Below, one piece after another: positions 26,875 through 36,587 of a stretch of 64,000 bases of DNA; the stretch's first letter is position 1, and each line of letters opens with the position of its first letter. The DNA is taken from NCBI RefSeq assembly GCF_003063415.1, contig NZ_NESK01000006.1:62001-126000 (forward strand). The letters are read 5' to 3'. Under the pieces are notes generated by a model. The model had not been told where the DNA came from, did no database searches, and worked only from the letters and a program-made list of their open reading frames with translations. The translations under genes were made by a program, and so were the position numbers. Source of the DNA: Limnohabitans sp. 2KL-17 (GTDB lineage Bacteria; Pseudomonadota; Gammaproteobacteria; Burkholderiales; Burkholderiaceae_C).

Positions 26875-28074
26875 TCAGGCCACGGCCTTGAGTGCGCGCA
26901 GGCGCTCAATTTCGGCGGCGCTCAGGCCCAGACTTTGCAGCAACTCGTCGGTGTTTTCGCCTTGCTTGGGTGGCTGGTGGCGCACACCCAGGCGCTGCCC
27001 GTCCATGGTGAAAGGAAACAGCGCAGCGCGCGCGGTTTGCCCCGCCTTGGGGCCATCGGTCAGGCGCACATCGGCCAGGCCGCCCGTGGCCTGCAGGTGC
27101 GGGTCGTCGAACAGTTCTTCGGGTTTGACAATGGGCGCAAAAGGCAAACCGGCTTTTTCAAAAACGGCCGTCAATTCGGCAGCGGTGAACACCGCCAGAC
27201 GGCGGCGCAGTTCAGGAATCAACTCGGTACGCAGCGACACACGGGCGTTGTTGTCGAAGTACCGGGGATCGGCCTTGAGATCGGCATAGCCCAGCACGTC
27301 ACAGAAGGTGGCCCATTGCGCATCGCTCACAGCGGCCAAAAAGATTTGTTCGTTGTGCTTGACGGTGAACACGTCGTAGACCGCCCAGGCCGAAATCCGA
27401 TTGGGCATGGGCTCGGCCGCCACACCGGTGATGGCGTATTGCAGCATGTGCTGGCCCACCAGAAAAACGTTGTTTTCAAACAAGGCCGACTGGATCTCTT
27501 GCCCGCGCCCGGTGATGCCGCGCTGAATGAGCGCGCCCAACACGCCGATGGCGCCAAACATGCCGCCCATGATGTCGTTCACGCTGGTGCCTGCGCGCAG
27601 CGGGTCGCCGGGGCGGCCGGTCATGTAGGCCAGGCCACCCATCATCTGCACCACTTCGTCCAAGGCCGTGCGGTGGTCATACGGGCCAGGCAAAAAGCCC
27701 TTGAGGCTGGCATAAATGATCTTCGGGTCCTTGGCCGACAGACTGGCGTAGTCCAGGCCGTACTTGGCCATGGAGCCAGGCTTGAAGTTCTCGGCCACCA
27801 CATCGGCCGTGGCGCACAGTTTGCGTGCCATCTCGGCACCTTCTGGCGACTGCAAATTCAACTGGATGCTTTTTTTGTTCCGGTTGAACATCGGGAAAAA
27901 ACCCGCACCCGAACCCAGCAAATGCCTGGTGCGGTCGCCTTCGATGGGCTCCACCTTGATGACCTCTGCCCCCATGTCGGCCAGCACCATGCCGCAGGTG
28001 GGGCCCATGACCATGTGGGTGAACTCGACTACCCGAAGGCCTTCGAGCGGGAGTTTTTTGACTGTGGAATTCAT
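26875..28074 (-). CDS. Family III CoA-transferase (CaiB/BaiF)
   Basis: The 399-residue protein has the family III start LPLEGLRVVEFTHMVMGPTC and DMGAEVIKVEPIEGDRTR, and an NDIMGGMFGAIGVLGAL segment in the middle. Such enzymes move CoA between carboxylic acids through an aspartyl-CoA intermediate. The ATG at 28074 overlaps the stop of an HMG-CoA-lyase-like gene by 4 bp, so the two products should act in sequence: activation of a branched hydroxy-acid and then its cleavage. Citramalate or 3-hydroxy-3-methylglutarate are reasonable but unproven substrates. Confidence 0.87.
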   Translation of the reverse strand: MNSTVKKLPLEGLRVVEFTHMVMGPTCGMVLADMGAEVIKVEPIEGDRTRHLLGSGAGFFPMFNRNKKSIQLNLQSPEGAEMARKLCATADVVAENFKPGSMAKYGLDYASLSAKDPKIIYASLKGFLPGPYDHRTALDEVVQMMGGLAYMTGRPGDPLRAGTSVNDIMGGMFGAIGVLGALIQRGITGRGQEIQSALFENNVFLVGQHMLQYAITGVAAEPMPNRISAWAVYDVFTVKHNEQIFLAAVSDAQWATFCDVLGYADLKADPRYFDNNARVSLRTELIPELRRRLAVFTAAELTAVFEKAGLPFAPIVKPEELFDDPHLQATGGLADVRLTDGPKAGQTARAALFPFTMDGQRLGVRHQPPKQGENTDELLQSLGLSAAEIERLRALKAVA

Positions 28075-29036
28075 GCTGCCTGCAATCCCTGGGGTGATTT
28101 CAAATACGTTTTGGGCAAGCCCGCTTGGGCGATGCTGCCATGCAGACATTCTCCCGCAAGCCACTGGGCCACTTGGGCGCGCAGAGTGATCAGGGCATCC
28201 CAGTCGATGCCTGTCGCAATGCCCATGCTGCCCATCAGGTACACCAGGTCTTCTGTGGCCACGTTGCCGCTGGCGCCTGGCGCGTGTGGACAGCCGCCAA
28301 TGCCAGCCAGGCAGGCGTCAAAGCGCGTTTCACCGGCTTGCAATGCGGCCATGACGTTGGCCAGGCCCAAGCCGCGCGTGTCGTGGAAGTGTCCACAGCC
28401 AAGCTGGTCGCCCGCCACTTCGCGCGCCCGGGCAAACAGCTCACCGACCTGGCGCGGATCGGCATAGCCCACCGTGTCGGCCAAGCCCACCCGGTCAACC
28501 CCATGCCCATGCCCCAGCGCCAACACGGTCTGCAGCAGGCGCAACACCTCGTCCGCATCGACCCGGCCCTGAATCGTGCAGCCAAACGCGGTGCTCATGC
28601 CCACTTCGATGCGGATCGCCGAGCCGCGTGCCCGACGGGCTTCGATGATGGCGCCGATTTCAGTCACCACGTCGTCGGGCGCCTTGCGCAGATTGGCCAG
28701 ACTGTGCGCATGACTGACCGACAAGGGCAGCAGCATCCAGTCGGCGCCACTGTCCATGGCCCGCTCGGCCCCCTTTAGGTTGGGTACCAGCACCGACACG
28801 CACAGGCCAGGCAGGCTTTTGGCAAAGGCCACCAACTCGGCCGTGTCGGCCAGTTGCGGCAACAGTTTGGGGGGCACGAACGAGCCCACTTCGATTTCGC
28901 GGATGCCTGCGTTGTAAGCGCCCTGAATCCACTGCAGCTTTTGCGCGGTGGGCAGCGTGCGGGCGATGCTTTGCAAACCATCGCGCAGGCCCACTTCGCG
29001 GACCGTCACGCTTTGGGGCCATTGAAATGCGTTCAT
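28071..29036 (-). CDS. Hydroxymethylglutaryl-CoA lyase-like aldolase
   Basis: The 321-residue TIM-barrel enzyme begins with the REVGLRDGLQ metal-binding motif. A flexible catalytic loop follows (GGCPHAPGASGNVATEDL) that contains the active cysteine of HMG-CoA lyases. HCGFHDTRG-like metal ligands appear as CGHFHDTRGLGLANVMAAL. The reaction splits 3-hydroxy-3-methylglutaryl-CoA, or a related acyl-CoA such as citramalyl-CoA, into acetyl-CoA and a keto acid. It is coupled to the CoA-transferase by a 4-bp overlap. Leucine breakdown is possible, but no other leucine-pathway gene is present, so an imported C5/C6 acid is equally likely. Confidence 0.88.
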   Translation of the reverse strand: MNAFQWPQSVTVREVGLRDGLQSIARTLPTAQKLQWIQGAYNAGIREIEVGSFVPPKLLPQLADTAELVAFAKSLPGLCVSVLVPNLKGAERAMDSGADWMLLPLSVSHAHSLANLRKAPDDVVTEIGAIIEARRARGSAIRIEVGMSTAFGCTIQGRVDADEVLRLLQTVLALGHGHGVDRVGLADTVGYADPRQVGELFARAREVAGDQLGCGHFHDTRGLGLANVMAALQAGETRFDACLAGIGGCPHAPGASGNVATEDLVYLMGSMGIATGIDWDALITLRAQVAQWLAGECLHGSIAQAGLPKTYLKSPQGLQAA

Positions 29037-29175
29037 GCCAAATGTCCTTGTCTCAAAGTAGTCCCGTCGTTGTCTGGCGCTCACCTGCAGCAAGCTGCCA
29101 AGCCCCCACCGCATCGAACGGAACATGGCCAGTCACAGTCATGGCCGAATCATGGGTGGACGAAACTGCAGCAAC

Positions 29176-29433
29176 TCAGCGGTAAAACACCTCGACCTTG
29201 CCCTTGAGCTTGATCAGCAGCGGCTGTCCTTTGCGGTCCAGTGTCTTGCCTGCCGGCACCTTGACCCATCCTTCGCTGATGCAATATTCCTCCACATCCG
29301 TGCGGTCCTTGCCATTGAAGCGAATCCCGATGTCGTGTTCAAACACGGCGCGCACGTGGTGCGGACTGCGAACATCGATCGACAGGTGATCGGGCAATTC
29401 GGGGCGGGGGGCGGCAGGCTGGATATCGGTCAT
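29176..29433 (-). CDS. DUF3297 small protein
   Basis: The 85-residue protein has the full DUF3297 pattern: LPDHLSIDVRSPHHV, GIGIRFNGKDRTDVEEYC, then SEGWVKVPAGKTLDRKGQPL and a short C-terminal strand. It is cytoplasmic by appearance, and the family is small, conserved and functionally unassigned. A candidate promoter lies 28-56 bp upstream, and the leader contains a GGCTTT-TT-AAAGCC palindrome at 29441-29454. No clear ribosome site precedes the ATG. It is probably a single-gene unit. Confidence 0.85.
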   Translation of the reverse strand: MTDIQPAAPRPELPDHLSIDVRSPHHVRAVFEHDIGIRFNGKDRTDVEEYCISEGWVKVPAGKTLDRKGQPLLIKLKGKVEVFYR

Positions 29434-29749
29434 GGGATTGGGCTTTTTAAAGCCTTCGAATCTATACCAAAAAGAGGCGCTGGTTCGAATTTTGTGCAGT
29501 GGTCCCGTCGGAACTGGCCTCAATGCACAAAAACATCGCGCAACTCGGCGTTGCTGAATCTTGCGCTGAATGCAATGCCCAGATCAATTTGTGACGCATG
29601 CGCCAGTCAATGGCGCGGCCCCTTGCCAAATGTCAGAGAAGGCCTGGCCGAACAAAGCCAAGTGGCAAAATGCCCAGTCCTCAAAACATGTCGCTGCATG
29701 TCATGCCTTTTCACCTCCAGGCTCAAACCCTCGTCCACGCACCCCATCC
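29434..29749. other. 316-bp intergenic region between divergent genes
   Basis: No gene of convincing quality is seen. On the minus strand TTCGAA (29489-29484), 17 bases and TATAGA (29466-29461) form a reasonable sigma-70 promoter for the DUF3297 gene. The remainder must hold the promoter of the Hsp70-like gene, for which I see no clear hexamers. GGTTCGAAT at 29482-29490 resembles a tRNA T-loop by chance. Confidence 0.5.
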
Positions 29750-31003
29750 ATGATGTCTCCCCCCTTCGGCACGCTCGGCATTGATTTCGGCACCTCCAAC
29801 TCGGCCATGGCCTGGGCCAGTGCGCAAGGCGCTGCGCGGCTGATTGCGTTGGAAGGCGAAGCCCTGGCCATGCCCACGGCGGTGTTCTACAACGCCGAGG
29901 ACCACAGCACCCACTTCGGTCGCGATGCCGTCAAGCATTACCTAGAAGGCACTGAAGGCCGCTTGATGCGGTCGCTCAAAAGCCTGTTGGGCAGCCCCTT
30001 GTTGATGGAAACCACGCAGATCAACCACCAGCAGATCAGTTTTCAGGACATCATCGGCACTTTTTTGGCCAGCCTGCGTGAGCGTGCCACCCAAAGCCTG
30101 GGCACCGCACCCCGTCGCGTGGTGATGGGCCGGCCTGTGCATTTCGTGGACGACGATCCTGAGCGCGATGCGCAAGCCGAGGCCTCGCTGAGGCAGGCCG
30201 TGCAGTCGGTGGGCTTTGACGAAGTGTTTTTTCAACTGGAGCCGATCGCGGCCGCACTGGACTACGAACAACGCCTGAGCCAGGAAAGCACCGTTTTGGT
30301 GGTCGATCTGGGCGGCGGCACCTCGGACTTCACCGTGGTGCGCCTCGGGCCGGACCGCATGAGAAACACCGATCGGAGCCAGGACATCCTGGCCACCACC
30401 GGCGTGCACATTGGCGGCACCGACTACGACCGCCAGCTCAACCTGGCCAAGGTCATGCCCTTGCTCGGCTACAAGCACCTTGGCCTTGAGCAGCGCGAAG
30501 TGCCCAGCCGTGTGTTTTTTGACCTGGCCACCTGGCACCTGATTCATTGGCAATACCAGCCCAAAGCCATCAGCCACGCACAAACCTTGCGCAGCAACTA
30601 CAGCGACCTGCGCCTGCACGATCGGCTGATGCAGGTGCTGACCGAGCGCCACGGCCACCACATGGCACACAGCGTCGAGCAAGCCAAAATTGATTGTTCG
30701 GTGCACGATGCCGATGCAGTGATTGACCTCACGGTCGTCGAGCGCGGACTGCAAGCCACTTTGGCCGTGGCCGACATGCACGATCACCTGCAAGGGTTGA
30801 TGGCCCGCACGGTGGCTTGCGCACGTGAGTGTGTTCAACGCGCCAGCCTGACCGATGCCTCCTTGGATGCCGTTTACCTCACCGGTGGCTCATCGGCCTT
30901 GCGCACTTTCCAGCATGCCTTGCAGTCCGAGTTTCCGGGCGTGCCGCTGGTTGAAGGTGACTTGTTTGGCGGCGTGGCCTTGGGACTGGCCTACAGCCGC
31001 TGA
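29750..31003 (+). CDS. Hsp70-family protein, YegD-like
   Basis: The 417-residue protein has the actin-fold ATPase signatures GIDFGTSNSAMAWA at the N-terminus, VVDLGGGTSDFTVV in the middle and VYLTGGSSALRTFQ near the end. It stops after the nucleotide-binding domain and lacks the substrate-binding and lid domains of DnaK, as in YegD-type proteins. Its role is poorly known; an ATP-dependent chaperone-like function is inferred. The start is one of two consecutive ATGs (29750 or 29753) with a weak ribosome site. It converges with icd across a strong terminator that serves icd. Confidence 0.85.
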   Translation: MMSPPFGTLGIDFGTSNSAMAWASAQGAARLIALEGEALAMPTAVFYNAEDHSTHFGRDAVKHYLEGTEGRLMRSLKSLLGSPLLMETTQINHQQISFQDIIGTFLASLRERATQSLGTAPRRVVMGRPVHFVDDDPERDAQAEASLRQAVQSVGFDEVFFQLEPIAAALDYEQRLSQESTVLVVDLGGGTSDFTVVRLGPDRMRNTDRSQDILATTGVHIGGTDYDRQLNLAKVMPLLGYKHLGLEQREVPSRVFFDLATWHLIHWQYQPKAISHAQTLRSNYSDLRLHDRLMQVLTERHGHHMAHSVEQAKIDCSVHDADAVIDLTVVERGLQATLAVADMHDHLQGLMARTVACARECVQRASLTDASLDAVYLTGGSSALRTFQHALQSEFPGVPLVEGDLFGGVALGLAYSR

Positions 31004-31056
31004 GCGAACGGCTCACCGTCGTTTCCTAAGCGCCGCTCCAAGCCGTCAACGGGCAC

Positions 31057-31090
31057 AAAAAAACCACTCGGGTCGTGACAACCCGAGTGG
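31057..31090 (-). terminator. Intrinsic terminator of icd
   Basis: On the minus strand CCACTCGGGT, a 7-base loop and ACCCGAGTGG form a perfect 10-bp stem followed by seven T residues (31063-31057). It sits 22 bp after the icd stop and faces the end of the convergent Hsp70-like gene. Confidence 0.9.
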
Positions 31091-31111
31091 CCTGGATGTG
31101 AGCGCAGTCGA

Positions 31112-33349
31112 TCAGCCCTTCATGCTGGCCAAATCCGTGTTGAAGGTCACGCTGGGGCGCATGATCGCGGCCAGTTTGGCCTTGTCGGGCATGAAATAAC
31201 CGCCGATGTCCACGGGCTTGCCCTGAACCGCATTGAGCTCGGCCACAATTTTTTGCTCATGCTCGGTGAGCGCTTTGGCCAAGGGCGCGAACTGGGCCGC
31301 CAACTCGGCGTCTTCGGTTTGCGCAGCCAGCTCTTGTGCCCAGTACATGGCCAGATAAAACTGGCTGCCACGGTTGTCCAGCTGGCCGGTCTTGGGCGAG
31401 GGGTTCTTGTTGTTGTCCAGCAGTTTGCCGGTGGCGGCATCCAGCGTCTTGGACAAAACAACCGCTTTTTTGTTGCCGGTTTTCAATCCCAGATCTTCCA
31501 GCGACACCGCCAACGCGAGGAACTCTCCCAGCGAATCCCAGCGCAAGTGGTTTTCTTCGACCAGCTGCTGCACATGCTTGGGGGCAGAACCACCCGCACC
31601 GGTTTCGTACATGCCGCCACCGGCCATCAAGGGCACGACAGACAGCATCTTGGCCGAGGTGCCCAACTCCATGATGGGGAACAGGTCGGTCAAGTAGTCG
31701 CGCAGGATGTTGCCCGTGGCGCTGATGGTGTCCAGGCCACGCACCACGCGCTCCAGGGTGTAACGCATGGCGCGCACCTGGCTCATGATCTGGATTTCCA
31801 GACCGGCCGTGTTGTGCTCATGCAGGTACATCTTGACTTTGGTGATCAGCTGCGCTTCGTGGGGACGGTACTGGTCAAGCCAAAACACCACAGGCATGCC
31901 AGAGTTGCGGGCACGGGTAACGGCCAGCTTGACCCAGTCACGAATGGCGGCGTCTTTCACCTGGCACATGCGCCAGATGTCACCGGTCTCCACGTTTTGC
32001 GACAGCAAGACTTCTCCAGTGTTGATGTCGGTGATGTTGGCCACGCCGTCTTCTGGAATCTCAAAGGTCTTGTCGTGCGAGCCATATTCTTCGGCTTGCT
32101 GGGCCATCAGGCCCACGTTGGGCACGGTGCCCATGGTTTTGGGGTCAAACGCGCCATGCCACTTGCAGAAGTTGATCATCTCCTGGTAAATGCGGGCAAA
32201 AGTGGACTCGGGCATCACAGCCTTGACGTCTTTCAGGCGGCCGTTGGCGTCCCACATCTTGCCGCCATTGCGGATCATGGCGGGCATGGAGGCGTCCACG
32301 ATGATGTCGTTGGGCGAGTGGAAGTTGGTGATGCCCTTGGCGGAGTCCACCATGGCCAGCTCGGGGCGGTGCTCGTGGCAGGCGTGCAGGTCACGCTTGA
32401 TTTCGTCTTGCTTGGACTGCGGCAGGGTGGTGATCTTGCTGTACAGATCGGCCATGCCGTTGTTCACGTTCACGCCCAGCTCTTCAAACAATTTGGCGTG
32501 CTTGGCGAACGCGTCTTTGTAAAAGATTTTGACGCAGTGACCGAACACGATGGGGTGGGACACCTTCATCATGGTGGCTTTGACGTGCAGCGAGAACATG
32601 ACGCCGGTTTTGCGCGCGTCTTCAATTTCTTTTTCGTAAAACTCTTCCAGCGCTTTCTTGCTCATGAACATGCTGTCGATGACTTCACGGTCCAGCAAAG
32701 AAACTTTGGGTTTGAGGACGATGGTTTTGCCGCTCTGGGTGATCAGCTCCATCTTCACGTCACGGGGGCGGTCCAGGGTCATGGACTTTTCGCCATGGTA
32801 GAAGTCACCCGCGTGCATGTGCGAGACGTGCGAGCGCGAGGCCTGGCTCCACTCGGCCATGCTGTGGGGGTTCTTGCGGGCAAATTCCTTGACGGCGCGG
32901 GGCGCGCGGCGGTCCGAGTTGCCTTCACGCAGCACGGGGTTGACGGCGGAGCCGGTGCACTTGGCGTAGCGGGCTTTCAGGGTCTTTTCTTCGTCGGTTT
33001 TGGCGTTTTCAGGATAGTCCGGCAAGGCGTAGCCTTTGGCCTGCAGCTCTTTGATGGCAGCCACCAACTGGCCCACGGAGGCGCTGATGTTGGGCAACTT
33101 GATGATGTTGGCCGAGGGGTTCAGGGTCAGCTTGCCTAACTCAACCAGGTTGTTGGGTGCGCGCTGCTCAGGCGGCAACATGTCTGAAAACTCGCCCAAA
33201 ACTCGCCCAGCCAGCGAAATGTCGCTTTCGGCCACTTCGATGCCCGCAGGGGCCGTGAACGTGCGAACGATGGGCAAAAACGCAGCCGTGGCCAACAAAG
33301 GGGCTTCATCGGTCAGTGTGTAGATGATCTTGGATTTTTCTGCGGCCAT
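31112..33349 (-). CDS. icd: Isocitrate dehydrogenase, NADP-dependent, monomeric
   Basis: The 745-residue length and overall sequence ([20 protein letters not shown], then a central [19 protein letters not shown]) identify the monomeric type II enzyme. That type is unrelated in length to the dimeric 415-residue form. It oxidises isocitrate to 2-oxoglutarate in the TCA cycle with NADP. Nothing is missing. The leader contains a hairpin with a T run 70 bp before the start, which might act as an attenuator. The gene ends at a strong intrinsic terminator. Confidence 0.95.
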   Translation of the reverse strand: MAAEKSKIIYTLTDEAPLLATAAFLPIVRTFTAPAGIEVAESDISLAGRVLGEFSDMLPPEQRAPNNLVELGKLTLNPSANIIKLPNISASVGQLVAAIKELQAKGYALPDYPENAKTDEEKTLKARYAKCTGSAVNPVLREGNSDRRAPRAVKEFARKNPHSMAEWSQASRSHVSHMHAGDFYHGEKSMTLDRPRDVKMELITQSGKTIVLKPKVSLLDREVIDSMFMSKKALEEFYEKEIEDARKTGVMFSLHVKATMMKVSHPIVFGHCVKIFYKDAFAKHAKLFEELGVNVNNGMADLYSKITTLPQSKQDEIKRDLHACHEHRPELAMVDSAKGITNFHSPNDIIVDASMPAMIRNGGKMWDANGRLKDVKAVMPESTFARIYQEMINFCKWHGAFDPKTMGTVPNVGLMAQQAEEYGSHDKTFEIPEDGVANITDINTGEVLLSQNVETGDIWRMCQVKDAAIRDWVKLAVTRARNSGMPVVFWLDQYRPHEAQLITKVKMYLHEHNTAGLEIQIMSQVRAMRYTLERVVRGLDTISATGNILRDYLTDLFPIMELGTSAKMLSVVPLMAGGGMYETGAGGSAPKHVQQLVEENHLRWDSLGEFLALAVSLEDLGLKTGNKKAVVLSKTLDAATGKLLDNNKNPSPKTGQLDNRGSQFYLAMYWAQELAAQTEDAELAAQFAPLAKALTEHEQKIVAELNAVQGKPVDIGGYFMPDKAKLAAIMRPSVTFNTDLASMKG

Positions 33350-33411
33350 GTTTACTCTCGTTGTCTGTGGTGTGAAAAGAACCCGACGTTCGGCGGTGTG
33401 TCGAACCGATT

Positions 33412-33433
33412 CAAAAATCGCCCTTGTAGGGCG
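33412..33433 (-). terminator. Terminator-like hairpin in the icd leader
   Basis: Read on the minus strand, CGCCC-TACAA-GGGCG is followed by ATTTTTGA, 63 bp before the icd start codon. No minus-strand gene precedes it, so it would end either a leader transcript or a small RNA. It could also simply be a 5'-UTR structure. Confidence 0.4.
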
Positions 33434-33561
33434 GTTTAGCCCGTCACTTTATCTCAAATAAACCCCCGTTTAGCTGACTGAGCTGTCGGGCCGCCGCCTC
33501 ATGGGGATTGCAGTCAGGCGCTTGAACACCCGGGCGATTAAACTGGCACCCGTTCTGAACC

Positions 33562-33590
33562 GCGCCCAGCTCTGTGCTGGGCGCCTCTTT
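33562..33590 (+). terminator. Hairpin upstream of the YebC-family gene
   Basis: GCGCCCAGC-TCTGT-GCTGGGCGC is a perfect 9-bp stem followed by CTCTTTT, about 50 bp before the YebC-family start. It looks like an intrinsic terminator in the leader, but no plus-strand gene precedes it within 2 kb. Confidence 0.45.
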
Positions 33591-33637
33591 TACCAAGTCT
33601 GGGCGTTTGGCGCCGGACCCTCACCAAGGAAGACCCC

Positions 33638-34351
33638 ATGGGCGCCCAATGGAAAGCAAAAGGCAAGGCACAGGCAGCAGACGCCAGAGGCAAGCTGTTT
33701 GGCCGACTGGCCAAGGACATCATGATTGCAGCACGCAATGGCGCCGACCCGGCCGCCAACTCGCGTTTGCGTCTGGTGGTCGAGCAGGCCCGCAAGGTGT
33801 CCATGCCCAAAGAGACACTGGAGCGCGCCATCAAGAAGGGTGCGGGCCTTTTGGGCGATGCCGTCAGCTTTGAACGGGTCATTTACGAAGGCTTTGCGCC
33901 GCACCAAGTGCCCGTGATGATCGAGGTGCTGACCGACAACGTGAACCGCAGTGCATCCGAGATGCGTGTTTTGTTTCGCAAGGGCCAGCAAGGCACATCG
34001 GGCTCAGTGTCCTGGGACTTTGACCATGTGGGCATGATCGAGGCCGAACCCGCTGCGGCGGGCGCCGATCCGGAATTGGCCGCCATCGAAGCCGGCGCAC
34101 AAGACTTTGAACCCGCCGATGAAGACGGCGTGACGGTGTTCATCACCGAGGCGACCGACCTGGACCTGGTCAGCCGCGCCTTGCCCGCACACGGCTTCAC
34201 GGTGGTGTCGGCCAAACTGGGCTACAAACCCAAAAATCCGGTCGACCCGGCCAGCCTGAGCCCGGAGCACCTGGAAGAAGTCGAGAGCTTTCTGGGTGCT
34301 GTCGACAACAACGACGACGTGCAAAACGTGTTTGTGGGGCTGTCAGGCTGA
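33638..34351 (+). CDS. YebC/PmpR-family regulator or translation factor
   Basis: The 237-residue protein has the family signature [19 protein letters not shown] at the start, then [20 protein letters not shown] and a central [19 protein letters not shown] domain. YebC-family proteins were described as DNA-binding regulators and more recently as factors that relieve ribosome stalling. This copy reads AKGKAQ rather than the HNIKHRK of classical YebC, so it may belong to the YeeN-like branch. An AAGGAAG ribosome site precedes the ATG. It is followed after 90 bp by a CBS-domain gene. Confidence 0.88.
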   Translation: MGAQWKAKGKAQAADARGKLFGRLAKDIMIAARNGADPAANSRLRLVVEQARKVSMPKETLERAIKKGAGLLGDAVSFERVIYEGFAPHQVPVMIEVLTDNVNRSASEMRVLFRKGQQGTSGSVSWDFDHVGMIEAEPAAAGADPELAAIEAGAQDFEPADEDGVTVFITEATDLDLVSRALPAHGFTVVSAKLGYKPKNPVDPASLSPEHLEEVESFLGAVDNNDDVQNVFVGLSG

Positions 34352-34441
34352 GCCTGCTCGGTATGCCGGGTGAAACAACGCACTGAAACACACAGCCCAC
34401 CCGACTAAGGTGGACTGGTTTCGTTTTCAGGAGCGTTTTTC

Positions 34442-34942
34442 ATGAACCTGTCCCAACTTTGCCAGCGCGACATCCTCACCGTGAGCGCCGAGGCTTCTGT
34501 GCGCAAGGCCGCAGAGATGATGCGCACCCACCATGTAGGCGCACTGGCTTTGACCGACCCCGAAGACCCGACGCGGGTGGTGGGGGTGGTGACCGACCGC
34601 GATCTGGTCATCCATTTGCTGGCGCAAGACCGCACGCCGCAAGAACAGAACATCGGCGCGTTCAGCACCGTTCATTTGATTCGGGTGCCCGGCACGGCCA
34701 CGGTGCACGAAGCGGTCAAGGCCATGAACCAATATGGCGTGCGTCGGGTATTCATCACCGCGCCCAACGGCCGGCTGATGGGCTTGTTGTCCATCGATGA
34801 TTTGCTGGCCACCTTGGCAGACGAGCTCAGTGGCTTGTCGCAGGCATTGCGCATGGGCATCGACCTGGAAAGCAGCCGAACCTCGCCCATGTTCAACCCG
34901 ACCGAAGCCGGCAGCATGTACCTGGCGCAGCACGAGCCTTGA
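34442..34942 (+). CDS. Tandem CBS-domain protein
   Basis: The 166-residue protein consists of one CBS pair. The first repeat covers about residues 5-60 (DILTVSAEASVRKAAEMM, then VVGVVTDRDLVIHLL) and the second about 75-125 (TATVHEAVKAMNQYGVRRVF, then MGLLSIDDLLATLA). Stand-alone CBS pairs bind adenine nucleotides and act as energy or ligand sensors for partner proteins. No partner is obvious: upstream is the YebC-family gene, downstream the convergent end of the type I restriction operon. An AGGAG site precedes the ATG. Confidence 0.85.
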   Translation: MNLSQLCQRDILTVSAEASVRKAAEMMRTHHVGALALTDPEDPTRVVGVVTDRDLVIHLLAQDRTPQEQNIGAFSTVHLIRVPGTATVHEAVKAMNQYGVRRVFITAPNGRLMGLLSIDDLLATLADELSGLSQALRMGIDLESSRTSPMFNPTEAGSMYLAQHEP

Positions 34943-34957
34943 CGCAGACAGGCCTGG

Positions 34958-36565
34958 TCAAGGCAACAAATCCAAACCCAGCTCTTTCAAAAAGGCGTTG
35001 TGCTTGTCCTTGGCGGCCTTGATGTCCTCTTCAATGCTGACAAGCTGCTGGTGCGTTACCGACAAGTCAATCTCAGCGTCCGCCACCGCCGTGCTGATGT
35101 AGCGCGAAATATTGAGGTTGAAATCGTTCTTCTCAATCTCGGCCATCTCCACACGGCGTGAATAACGCGTCTCTTCCTAACGGAACTGGTAGGTCTTGAT
35201 GATCTTGGCAATGTGCGCTTCGCTCAGTTGGTTCTGGCGCTTGCCTTTGTCAAAGTGATCCGCCGCGTTGATGAACAACACATCGTCCGGCTTTTTGCAC
35301 TTCTTGAGCACCAAGATGCACACAGGGATGCCGGTGGAATAAAACAGGTTGGACGGCAGACCAATAACGGTGTCGATGTGCCCGTCTTTGAGCAGCTTGG
35401 TGCGAATGCGCTCTTCTGCCCCGCCGCGAAACAACACACCGTGCGGCAAGATGATGGCCATCACGCCTTCGTCTTTGAGGAAGTGAAAACCGTGCAGCAA
35501 AAAGGCAAAGTCTGCCGCCGACTTGGGCGCTAGGCCGTGATTTTTAAAGCGCACGTCGTCGGCCATGGCCTCGCTGGCGTCCCAGCGCAAGCTAAAGGGT
35601 GGGTTGGCCACGATGGCATCAAACGATGGCTTCTTGGCTGGGTTTAGCTCGCGCAGCTTGTCCCATTCGTTGGTGAGTGTGTCGCCGTGAAAGATTTCAA
35701 ACTCGGTGTCTTTCACCCCGTGCAGCAGCATGTTCATGCGGGCCAGGTTGTAGGTGGTGATGTTTTTCTCTTGGCCGTAAATCTTGCCAATGCCGTGCGG
35801 CCCCATGCGCTTGCGCACATTCAGCAGCAGCGAGCCTGACCCACAGGCAAAGTCCATCACGCTCTCTAGCCTTTGCTTATGCCCGGTCTTGGGCTCTTGG
35901 CTGTCCAGCGTGACGATGGTGGACAGAATGTCTGAGATTTGCTGCGGCGTATAAAACTCGCCCGCCTTCTTGCCCGAGCCTGCGGCGAACTGGCCAATCA
36001 GGTATTCATAGGCATCGCCCAGCGCGTCGGTGTTGGTCGAAAAGTCTGCCAAGCCTTCGGCAATTTTTTGAATGACAGTGCACAGCACGGCATTGCGTTC
36101 GCTGTAGCCCTTGCCCAACTTGGATGAGCCCAAATCAATCTCAGAGAACAGGCCTGCAAACGTGCTCTCGAACGATTCGTTCTCGATGTACTTGAACCCA
36201 GCTTGCAGTGTGTTCAGTAACTCGCTGTCTTGCGTGCGGGCCATGTTGGCTACGCTGCTCCACAAATGCGCTGGCTTAATCACGTAATGCACCTTGCGGC
36301 GCATCTGCTTTTCAAACGCGGGCACGTCGGCGGCGTTGGCGGCATACCAAACGGCCAGCGGCACTTGCTTGGCCTCAGCGTCTACCTTGGGGTAATCAGC
36401 ACCCAGCTCTTTCTGAGCAGCAGCCTCGTAGTTGTCAGACAGGTAGCGCAAGAACAGGAATGACAACATGTAGTCGCGAAAGTCGTCTGCATCCATCGAG
36501 CCGCGCAGCTGGTCGGCAATGGCCCAGAGGGTTTTGCCCAATTGTTTTTGGTTTTGTTCGGTCAT
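34958..36565 (-). pseudogene. hsdM: Type I methyltransferase HsdM with an in-frame amber codon
   Basis: HsdM is the N6-adenine methyltransferase subunit. The N-terminal 462 residues contain motif I DFACGSGSLLL (238-248) and the catalytic NPPF (321-324). The reading frame then meets TAG at 35179-35177, right after TYQFR. The same frame continues without shift as EETRYSRRVEMAEIEKNDFNL and so on to the normal HsdM end at 34958. The usual residue at the stop is Lys, so a single A-to-T change in AAG explains it. The lost 72 residues form the C-terminal helices that contact HsdS. The enzyme is probably inactive unless the stop is read through or is a sequencing error. Confidence 0.88.
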
Positions 36566-36587
36566 GGTGTCTTTGCAACAAAGGGGC

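Noticed and set aside
29461..29500. GGTTCGAAT resembling a tRNA T-loop in the gap before the Hsp70-like gene
   Set aside because: No acceptor stem, D-arm or anticodon arm can be paired around it. TTCGAA also serves as a plausible -35 element.
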